From a virus: DNA of 45,457 nt. The notes below the pieces were generated by a model. That model was not told the DNA's origin and did not search any database. It worked only from the letters and a program-made list of their open reading frames with translations. The translations under genes and the position numbers were made by a program. Of this stretch, positions 18,601 through 24,205 are shown one piece after another (position 1 is the stretch's first letter; the number at the start of each line of letters is the position of its first letter). The DNA is taken from positions 1 through 45,457 of the IMG/VR virus record IMGVR_UViG_3300048111_000077; one strand, 5' to 3'.

Positions 18601-20387
18601 ATTATACTGGTAACTACACTCGTGGCGTAACATATACTGGTAACTATGGTCGTACTCGTGCTACTAACTATACCGGAGACTTTGTTGGTAACTATGGTCG
18701 CACACGTGCAGCATCATATGCTGGAGATTACGCTCGTAACCGTGCAGCATCATATGCTGGTAACTATGCCGGTGATTACTCTCGCACACGTGCAGCATCA
18801 TATGCTGGAGATTACGCTCGTGACCGTGTAACTAACTTCACAGGCAACTTTGCTGGAGATTACGCTCGTAACCGTGCGTTCTCATACGCTGGAGATTACT
18901 CACGTAATCGGGCCGCAACATTGTACTATGCCGGTGATTACTCTCGCACACGTACTGGTAACTATACTGGTAACTATGCTCGTACATCAACACGAACAAG
19001 AACTGCAACTGGTAACTACACACGTACTGGATACTATGCTGGTGACTACACTGGTAACTATACTCGTACTCTAGGATACGCTGGCGACTATGTCGGTAAC
19101 TATGCTCGTACAAGTACTCGAACTTCTACACGTACTCGTTACTCTGCATACGCAAGAACTCGTGTAACTAACTATGTTGGTGACTTTACTCGTAACCGTG
19201 TAACTAACTTTGCTGGTAACTTCGTAGGAAACTACGCAAGAACTTCTACTCGAACTTCTACACGTACTCGTTACTCTGCTTATGCACGTACTCGTATCAC
19301 TAACTACATTGGTGACTTCACACGTACCTCGACTCGTACCTCGACTCGTAACCGTGGTTCTGCTTATGCAAGAACTCGTATCACTAACTACGTTGGAGAT
19401 TTCACAAGAGATCGCGTAACTAACTTTGCTGGCAACTTCGTAGGAAACTATGCTCGTGGATACGCTGGTGATTACGTAGGTAACTATGCTCGTGGATACG
19501 CAGGCGATTTCGCTGGTAACTACACTGGTGAGTATACTCGTACATCTACACGTACTCGTTACTCTGCATACGTACGTAACCGAATTTCGGTATACACTCG
19601 TAACCGTAGTTCAGCATATGCTCGTGATCGTGTAACCAACTTTGCTGGTGACTTCACTGGTAACTACACAAGAACGTTCTCTGGTCAATACTCACGTAAC
19701 TACGCTGGTAACTTCATCGGTGATTATGTTGGTGACTTCGGTGGAAACTATGTTGGTAATTATACTCGCGACTTCGGTGGAAACTACGTAGGAAACTACG
19801 CACGTGGCTTCGCTGGTGATTACGTAGGTAACTATGCAAGAACCTTTGTTGGTGAATACACTGGTGCTTACTCTGGAACTTACTCACGACAATTTGGTGG
19901 AAACTACGTAGGTAACTACGCAAGAAACTATGTTGGTGAATACACAGGAACCTATGCAAGAACGTTTACTGGTAACTACTCTCGTGGGTTCTCTGGTCAA
20001 TATACTCGTGACTTTGCTGGTGACTTTACTGGAAACTATGCAAGAACGTTTGCTGGTGAGTACACAGGAGCATATGCTCGTGACTTCGTCGGTGACTTTG
20101 TAGGCAACTACTCACGTGATTTCGTAGGTAACTACTCACGTGTCCGTGTATCTGCTTACTCAAGAATCCGTAGTTCTGCATACTCCGGTACTTACTCACG
20201 TGATCGTGTATCTACATACGTAGGTGACTTCACTGGTAACTACTCACGCGGATTTACTGGTAACTACTCACGCAACTTCGGTGGCAACTACTCACGCTCC
20301 TTCCTAGGTAACTATGTTGGTGCAACGATTAGTGACACTCTAGTACATACTCCAGAAGTCTACACACTATACTGTAGGGTTGCATAA
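15630..20387 (+). CDS. giant tetrapeptide-repeat tail fibre (Tyr/Phe/Arg-paced)
   Basis: 1585 residues from a GTG start with GAGAGA upstream. Residues 1-267 are a unique globular N terminus, probably the virion-attachment part. From about 269 to 1562 nearly every fourth residue is Tyr, Phe or Arg, in tetrads of the form [Y/F/R/S]-[A/V/T/S/I]-[G/R/S/T]-[N/D/T/A], for example YVGN, FAGN, YART, STRT, RVTN, RYSA. About 295 tetrads are present. The tract has no Lys, His, Met, Cys or Trp and is strongly Arg-rich, so its net charge is positive. A non-repetitive insert interrupts it at residues ~865-960. The C terminus (TPEVYTLYCRVA) is unique and may be the cap. I do not recognise a named domain; a regular beta fibre or solenoid is plausible. 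The fibre assignment is from context. Confidence 0.65.
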   Translation: MSASSIPLKIKNTDGDLQEFTPAQEMYLAVKVGEALAEASAGDVGDISLTNGTNIGSFVDTFYNEPAGTHPMSAITGTSVTTTLKQVGGSASETGSDFARPVGYYADNSNPGFYEMVDSDLDNLTNRALKNVETLGLQGAYELSTSSPGSDWTKHIDGVFSDTHGDGTTTQYHIWKKVTLATPPAGVTTTRPVATDYDGTSSFSGFKEMSDAEIKYTLGQRAKSLRATAGAIGSYQLRSSAQGAPTLAGTWVPRGSASNTRRTIVDVAYSRTRNSAYTRTRISAYTRNRISTYTRNSVDTFSRTFVGEYTGAYSRDFVGNYARDYVGNYARTRVSSYTRNRLTAFTGYFAGTYNRSRVSTYVRNRITPFTGTFSRNRVSSYTRGRVSTYTGTYSRTRSSAYTADYTRTRVSAYTGTYSGTYSRNRVSAYAGTYTRNRVSTYARTSTRTRTSAYSADYTRTRITNYTRDRVTNFAGVFSRARVSSYTRNRVTNFAGNFVGNYARGFVGNYSRGFAGNYSRGYAGDYVGNYARVSTRTSTRTRYSAYARTSTRTRYSAYTRDRVTNFAGNFVGNYATTFTGDFVGNYARTFVGNYGGNFVGNYATTFTGDFVGNYARGYAGNYAGDYVGNYSRDRVTNFAGDFVGNYATTFTGNFVGNYARGYAGNYAGDYVGNYARTSTRTRYQTYDYTRNSTRTSTRTLNYTRTLYYAGNYVGDYARNRAFSYVGNYGRTRAEGVTYTGNYGRTRTGNYTGNYGRTRATNYAGNFVGNYGRTRAASYVGNYGRTSTRTRNATYTGNYGRTRAASYVGNYSRNRATNFTGNFAGDYSRGRAATLDYTRTSSNGTSYTGNYSRNLYYAGNFTRTAYSTRSSIGGGTYRNDVYLDGKGGSTYWGVNSYSNRIELKIRLEGDYNISYGSSDGLGGTVSSSTTVILYNGKTYTRGTLRSGSSYQRWGVSWDPGTTSYAGNFTTTTTYTRTSTGSATYTRNRSVSSYYTGNYTRGVTYTGNYGRTRATNYTGDFVGNYGRTRAASYAGDYARNRAASYAGNYAGDYSRTRAASYAGDYARDRVTNFTGNFAGDYARNRAFSYAGDYSRNRAATLYYAGDYSRTRTGNYTGNYARTSTRTRTATGNYTRTGYYAGDYTGNYTRTLGYAGDYVGNYARTSTRTSTRTRYSAYARTRVTNYVGDFTRNRVTNFAGNFVGNYARTSTRTSTRTRYSAYARTRITNYIGDFTRTSTRTSTRNRGSAYARTRITNYVGDFTRDRVTNFAGNFVGNYARGYAGDYVGNYARGYAGDFAGNYTGEYTRTSTRTRYSAYVRNRISVYTRNRSSAYARDRVTNFAGDFTGNYTRTFSGQYSRNYAGNFIGDYVGDFGGNYVGNYTRDFGGNYVGNYARGFAGDYVGNYARTFVGEYTGAYSGTYSRQFGGNYVGNYARNYVGEYTGTYARTFTGNYSRGFSGQYTRDFAGDFTGNYARTFAGEYTGAYARDFVGDFVGNYSRDFVGNYSRVRVSAYSRIRSSAYSGTYSRDRVSTYVGDFTGNYSRGFTGNYSRNFGGNYSRSFLGNYVGATISDTLVHTPEVYTLYCRVA
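16434..20315 (+). repeat. 12-bp/4-aa periodic repeat array with synonymous scrambling
   Basis: The coding sequence has a 12-base period throughout. Identical peptides are spelled with varied codons (tac/tat, cgt/cga/aga, ggt/gga/ggc). Long exact DNA repeats are few; one of 33 bp occurs at 19115-19147 and 19247-19279, 132 bp (11 x 12) apart. The unique insert 18222-18510 interrupts the array. Confidence 0.9.
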
Positions 20388-20399
20388 TCGCTCTAAGTA

Positions 20400-20408
20400 T
20401 GGTATAAT
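20400..20408 (+). promoter_or_regulatory. extended -10 sigma70-type promoter (modification cassette)
   Basis: TGGTATAAT fits TGnTATAAT exactly; a weak -35 (TTGCAT, 20380-20385) lies 17 bp upstream. It is 89 bp before the next gene, and no TATAAATA precedes this gene. A second plain TATAAT occurs at 20464-20469. This suggests early or middle expression by host-type sigma70 polymerase. Confidence 0.55.
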
Positions 20409-20416
20409 ATGAGAAC

Positions 20417-20445
20417 AAGGCGGGTCATTCATTTGACCCGCTTTA
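20417..20445 (+). terminator. strong hairpin, terminator of fibre gene and/or 5' stem-loop
   Basis: AAGGCGGGTCA (20417-20427) pairs with TGACCCGCTTT (20434-20444) around a 6-base loop. The T run is short (TTTAT), so termination may be incomplete. For transcripts starting at the extended -10 promoter the hairpin would lie at the extreme 5' end and could stabilise the mRNA. Confidence 0.55.
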
Positions 20446-20496
20446 TCTCAACACTATATACATTATAATTTGAATTGAAATCTCTGGAGATATTTA

Positions 20497-20958
20497 ATGA
20501 GTCGTAAGCAATGGATGAATAATGCGTTCTGGGAAACAGACGAAAAGAAAGAACTAAACTGTATTTTAGAACTTGAAGATGATGTGGGTAGAGTAACCGC
20601 CCAACAAATGTTTTTACATCGGCATGATAAGAACGGTGTTGAAAACGAACTGTTTAATGAAGTAGTCGAGGCCTTAGGTGCTGATGCGATTGATAAGGAA
20701 ACAACCGATCGCGTTATTCGCAAGAAGGCACAGGCAGAAGAAGAGAAGATGCGTGATGAGGAACATGACAAAGCACGCAAACTTGAAAAACTCTTCAATT
20801 ATAAAATGGAAGCTTTTGAAGTAGATGATATTAAAAGTTCCAAAAACCGCAAGTTGAAGGCAAAATTGCGTCGTGCAAAATCTAAGATTGAAGTCGACAT
20901 GTACTCAATCATGATTCTACAAGACCAACTAGAGGCCGAGACTAATGGAAAAGACTAA
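20497..20958 (+). CDS. hypothetical coiled-coil protein
   Basis: 153 residues with GGAGA 8-12 bp upstream. Residues 1-65 look globular (MSRKQWMNNAFWETDEKKEL). Residues ~66-150 are highly charged and helical (RKKAQAEEEKMRDEEHDKAR, then KAKLRRAKSKIEVDMYSIMI), predicting a long coiled coil. I do not recognise a functional domain. It overlaps the following glycosyltransferase by 14 bp and is the first gene behind the extended -10 promoter. It may therefore be an adaptor or chaperone for the modification enzymes or for the fibre upstream. Other possibilities are a regulator or a minor virion protein. Confidence 0.6.
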   Translation: MSRKQWMNNAFWETDEKKELNCILELEDDVGRVTAQQMFLHRHDKNGVENELFNEVVEALGADAIDKETTDRVIRKKAQAEEEKMRDEEHDKARKLEKLFNYKMEAFEVDDIKSSKNRKLKAKLRRAKSKIEVDMYSIMILQDQLEAETNGKD

Positions 20959-21682
20959 AGGATTTATAATTGTTTCGTCCAAGAAACGAAACTTTTATTT
21001 GTACGGATTAAATCTTGCAGAGTCTCTCAGGGACTATTATGAACCTGAAGAAGAATGTAAGATCTGTATTGTTACAGAAGAACGATTTATTGATGACCGT
21101 GGTAGAGAAGTAGCAGATGATATTATATTCTGTGATGACCACTACCGCGCTAAACTATGGGGGATGGCAAAATCTCCGTATGACTTGACAATGTATATTG
21201 ATGCCGACATGGAATGTGAGCATGAAGACATTATCAAGGTTTGGGATGAAATGAAAGACCATGATGTGGTCTTCTCTGCATTGACAGATGATCGTGATTA
21301 TATTTACGCAGAAAGAGACTTTGATACTCCAGAAGGTAGTGCGAAGTTTACATTATGCGGTGGTGTATGTTTATATGATATGACCAAACCAATTGTTCGT
21401 GAATTCATGAATGACTGGTGGGATTTGACGTTCAGGCAAATGAACGATACTTGGTGGCCAGAAGGGTATATTGACAGTCTCAAGTCTTGGGACCAATTTT
21501 CTCTTTGGTGGTTAGTCGAGAAAGAAGAAAAATATAAGGACCTCAAGGTTGGTATCTTTGATGACGACTTGAGGTGGAATTATTACAACGCTCTTAATTG
21601 GGCGATAACAAAACCTGAAACGGGACCAGTGATACTACGTCACTTCTCGGCAGGTTTAAATAAGGATACTCCAATCGTATGA
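20945..21682 (+). CDS. GT-A glycosyltransferase (GT8-like)
   Basis: 245 residues. It opens with a Rossmann-type strand (KGFIIVSSKKRNFYLYGLNL) and has YRAKLWGMAKSPYD at residues 67-80, followed by YIDADME with the metal-binding D86-x-D88. The spacing resembles GT8 and related nucleotide-sugar transferases. Trp-rich acceptor-side segments follow (NDWWDLTF, NDTWWPEGY, FSLWWLVE). It is distinct in sequence from the family-2 enzyme at 1156-2034. It overlaps the coiled-coil gene by 14 bp and its stop overlaps the start of the 2OG oxygenase (ATGA). The acceptor is unknown; the adjacent Tyr/Ser/Thr/Asn/Arg-rich tetrapeptide fibre is the simplest candidate. Confidence 0.7.
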   Translation: MEKTKGFIIVSSKKRNFYLYGLNLAESLRDYYEPEEECKICIVTEERFIDDRGREVADDIIFCDDHYRAKLWGMAKSPYDLTMYIDADMECEHEDIIKVWDEMKDHDVVFSALTDDRDYIYAERDFDTPEGSAKFTLCGGVCLYDMTKPIVREFMNDWWDLTFRQMNDTWWPEGYIDSLKSWDQFSLWWLVEKEEKYKDLKVGIFDDDLRWNYYNALNWAITKPETGPVILRHFSAGLNKDTPIV

Positions 21683-22386
21683 CACAGGTAAACGACCAAT
21701 ATCTCAAGCACATCGAGGTTAATAACCCTGAACTTCTTGAGATTCTAAACGAATACGCCAAGTTGCATACCATGAAAGGTTTCGAAGAGAACTGTCACCT
21801 ATCCTCTGCACAACACATTCGACAGCGTCCATACTTTGTTGGACCAGTTCATATGGATGAGATCGTTGCACAGGGTCAAGGACACGAAGGTTTCCCAGAC
21901 GAACTTGTTGGTTACAACTTTAAACTTTCAGATAAAGCACACATGATGTTTGAGAAGGACGCAGATCCACTTTTCAAACGTGACATGACTCATCACCTAC
22001 GTGACTTAAACGATAAGATGATGAACTTTTTGTCAGTCAAGCATAATGCACTTGCCGCAGTATATCCACCAAAAGGATTTATCTCATGGCACAATAATGC
22101 AAATGCTCCAGGCTTCAATCTAATCTTCTCTTACTCAGAAGATGGTTCAGGTTACTTTGAGTACATTCACCCAGAGACGAAAAAAGTTGTTCGTTGTCAG
22201 GACAAGCCAGGCGAATGGACTTGTAAGGCAGCATACTTTGGTCACTATGGTGAATCTGATAAAGTAATGTATCACGCTGCGTCTACAGACGATTGGCGTG
22301 TCACGGTTTCATATGTTTTTGATCACTCAGAAGCATCCGAAGGTTTCCGTGCAATGGTTCTTGCAGATATTGAATCTGAAGACTAA
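21679..22386 (+). CDS. 2OG-Fe(II) oxygenase family protein
   Basis: 235 residues. The core is FISWHNNANAPGFNLIFSYS with H138, then GYFEYIHPETKKVV, WTCKAAYFGHYG, YHAAS with H199, and DDWRVTVSYVF with R207. This is the double-stranded beta-helix layout of 2OG oxygenases and of phage relatives with a WHNNA motif. The position normally Asp in HxD is Asn (H138-x-N140), so metal binding may be altered or the second ligand may come from elsewhere. The N-terminal ~110 residues are helical and phage-specific. It is translationally coupled to the glycosyltransferase, mirroring the 602-2034 pair with gene order reversed. Hydroxylation of a fibre residue is inferred, not shown. Confidence 0.7.
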   Translation: MTQVNDQYLKHIEVNNPELLEILNEYAKLHTMKGFEENCHLSSAQHIRQRPYFVGPVHMDEIVAQGQGHEGFPDELVGYNFKLSDKAHMMFEKDADPLFKRDMTHHLRDLNDKMMNFLSVKHNALAAVYPPKGFISWHNNANAPGFNLIFSYSEDGSGYFEYIHPETKKVVRCQDKPGEWTCKAAYFGHYGESDKVMYHAASTDDWRVTVSYVFDHSEASEGFRAMVLADIESED

Positions 22387-22403
22387 AAATAACATTTTCT
22401 TCA

Positions 22404-22455
22404 AACCTTAAACTGTTATAAATAGAGTTAGAAGTTTTATAAACAGTTTAAGGTT
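22404..22455 (+). promoter_or_regulatory. late promoter TATAAATA inside a 14-bp perfect inverted repeat
   Basis: The arms AACCTTAAACTGTT (22404-22417) and AACAGTTTAAGGTT (22442-22455) are perfect complements around 24 bases. TATAAATA occupies 22417-22424, so the left arm lies upstream of the start site. Read-through RNA could fold the hairpin, whereas RNA started at this promoter lacks the left arm. The next gene starts 9 bp after the right arm, with TGAGGA between. Confidence 0.7.
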
Positions 22456-22464
22456 CTGAGGAAT

Positions 22465-22815
22465 ATGGCAACTTACGAAGATTTCACAATAGACCAAGGT
22501 GCAGACCTAGCTCTTCAAATAGAGTTAGTTAATCCCGATGGTTCAAAGAAAGACCTTAACGGTTACTCAGCATCCGCAAAGATGAAAAAAACCTATAGAA
22601 GTGAAGAGTCTATTAATTTCACTGCTGTAATACCCTCTCCCGCCATAGAGGGAATCGTTACACTATCCCTAACCAATCTACAGACTGATCAATTGATAAC
22701 TCGTGGTAGATATGTCTATGATGTCGAAATAAGTTTCAATGACGAAGAAGGCACCACTATCATAGAAAGGATACTAGAAGGCAAGATAAAAGTCAACCCT
22801 TCGGTAACAAGGTAA
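22465..22815 (+). CDS. small virion protein with BppU-N-like beta domain
   Basis: 116 residues: FTIDQGADLALQIELVNPDG, then LNGYSASAKMKKTY, GIVTLSLTNLQTDQLITRGR and YVYDVEIS, ending in RILEGKIKVNPSVTR. This strand pattern is shared by N-terminal domains of phage baseplate upper proteins (BppU-like) and by small virion proteins of marine T4-like phages. It is the first gene after late promoter 22417 and is followed 4 bp later by another structural gene. It is likely an adaptor that docks a fibre to the baseplate. The homology is judged from motif shape only. Confidence 0.55.
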   Translation: MATYEDFTIDQGADLALQIELVNPDGSKKDLNGYSASAKMKKTYRSEESINFTAVIPSPAIEGIVTLSLTNLQTDQLITRGRYVYDVEISFNDEEGTTIIERILEGKIKVNPSVTR

Positions 22816-22819
22816 TAAT

Positions 22820-23698
22820 ATGCCTATAAGAAGAGTCGGTGGTGTATCAGGGGTAGCATCTATTAGTGGGTTCGGTTCTGGAACTCAAGTTAAGCGTGTC
22901 ACTGTCGGACGACCTATTAGCAATGTCGTACAGAGCATTGGTGCAAACATCAAGACATTTGATGGTCTTGGTGATATTCCTAGTATCGAAGAACTGAAAC
23001 TAGGCGAGATTGGTATAAATACTCAGGACGGTAAACTTTATATCAAACGTGAGTATGATGGTGGCGTTCAAACAATTGTAGAGATTGGCGCTGTAGGAGA
23101 TGAGAGTCTCTCTGCGACAACTACATTTAACGCATACATCTACACCTCTGACGGAACTCTTGATGTCATAACGGGTCCAGACGACTCTACAAACGTATTA
23201 CAGTATGACCCAGACCCAAACAGTCCGTCAAGAATTCAAGTATATCTCAACGGTGTCTTGCTCCATCAAGGAATAGACTACGTTGCGAATGACGGGGAAA
23301 CTATTTCCCTAACACACACTGTAGGCGATGAACAAGTTGTTCAAGTAGCAGCCTACAACTCCACTGGCGTTTCTTTTGGAAACGACCTCATCATAGATGA
23401 CCACTTTGCCTTTATTGTGGGCACCAACGAAGAAACTCGTTTTTATCATAATGGTACTGACACAATCATTAAACATTTAGGTTTCAATGATAGTCAGTTT
23501 AAAATACAACACCAAAATGATGATATACTTGTTATGGACCAATCTGGAGTTCAACTCTCCGGTCCTTATACACTGAACGGCAGTAATGTTGCTACTCAAG
23601 TTGAAATAGATACACTGAATTCTAGATTAGATTCTCTAGACAGTGATCTACAAGATGTTACCGAATTATTGCAACAGTTATTACAGTTCAGACAGTAA
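22820..23698 (+). CDS. virion structural / fibre-associated protein
   Basis: 292 residues. It has a Gly-rich N terminus (RRVGGVSGVASISGFGSG) and an ELKLGEIGINTQDGKLYIKR segment near residue 60, typical of phage fibre or hub proteins. Near residue 138 comes a beta module with QVYLNGVLLHQGIDY, then ETISLTHTVGDEQVV; the same module recurs at 23774-24133 and near the end of the 1971-aa fibre. The C terminus (residues ~256-288) is a coiled coil, EIDTLNSRLDSLDSDLQDVT. It shares a promoter with the preceding gene. It is probably a trimeric fibre base or short fibre. Confidence 0.6.
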   Translation: MPIRRVGGVSGVASISGFGSGTQVKRVTVGRPISNVVQSIGANIKTFDGLGDIPSIEELKLGEIGINTQDGKLYIKREYDGGVQTIVEIGAVGDESLSATTTFNAYIYTSDGTLDVITGPDDSTNVLQYDPDPNSPSRIQVYLNGVLLHQGIDYVANDGETISLTHTVGDEQVVQVAAYNSTGVSFGNDLIIDDHFAFIVGTNEETRFYHNGTDTIIKHLGFNDSQFKIQHQNDDILVMDQSGVQLSGPYTLNGSNVATQVEIDTLNSRLDSLDSDLQDVTELLQQLLQFRQ

Positions 23699-23729
23699 AA
23701 TAAATCTTCAAAGCAAAGAACATTTCATG

Positions 23730-23737
23730 TATAAATA
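23730..23737 (+). promoter_or_regulatory. T4-type late promoter TATAAATA
   Basis: Exact late element 36 bp before the 119-aa gene. Its downstream sequence (ATTAACCA at 23747) resembles that of the promoter at 15571. It probably serves the two large coiled-coil fibres as well, since none has its own TATAAATA. Confidence 0.8.
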
Positions 23738-23773
23738 AAAGGGTATATTAACCATCCTTAGTATTACATCAAT

Positions 23774-24133
23774 ATGATCAACAACAAATCTTTTAATAGG
23801 GTTCTCGCAGAAAGTTTATTCAACTTGGCTAAACAAAAGCAAGATGAAGTATCTGTCACGCCTGGACAAGAGACAAATTTGTTTGATTATATTGAAGGTA
23901 CCTCATCATCAACCAATGACCGTACAGTGATTCCTGAAGCACAATCGATCACTGCTGTGGGCGACACTGCACTATTCGAGTTAAATGGTATACCGACTCG
24001 CGATGACTTGATTGATGTATGGGTAAATGATGTTCTTCAGCATCCTGAAGAGATTTATGAAACCATTGGCAATACTATACAATTCTTTGAAATCCCTCCA
24101 GCCGGAACGGACATCTATATCAAATTTCGTTAG
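23774..24133 (+). CDS. small structural protein with NDVLQ beta module
   Basis: 119 residues. The N-terminal 30 residues are helical (SFNRVLAESLFNLAKQKQDE). The rest is a small beta domain: AVGDTALFELNGIP, then DVWVNDVLQHPEEIY, NTIQFFEIPPAGTDIYIKF. The VNGVLQ...Y...I.F...PPAGT.I pattern is common in tail-fibre N-terminal or linker domains. The ribosome-binding site is weak. It precedes the 1971-aa fibre by 72 bp, a stretch that holds only an AT-rich palindrome (ATTAAACGTTTAAT, 24140-24153). A fibre-docking role is inferred. Confidence 0.55.
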   Translation: MINNKSFNRVLAESLFNLAKQKQDEVSVTPGQETNLFDYIEGTSSSTNDRTVIPEAQSITAVGDTALFELNGIPTRDDLIDVWVNDVLQHPEEIYETIGNTIQFFEIPPAGTDIYIKFR

Positions 24134-24205
24134 TATATTATTAAACGTTTAATTATATTACAATTCTAAAACAACCTCATAAAACACAACCTAGGAGATA
24201 ACCTA

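Noticed and set aside
16434-20315. CRISPR-like or satellite interpretation of the periodic DNA
   Set aside because: Period is 12 bp, in frame with one long ORF, with no spacers, leader or cas genes.
16434-20315. Diversity-generating retroelement target
   Set aside because: Variation is spread over all bases and largely synonymous; no reverse transcriptase or template repeat is visible in the window.
24140-24153. Palindrome ATTAAACGTTTAAT as operator or terminator
   Set aside because: AT-rich, without T tract or second copy; chance cannot be excluded.
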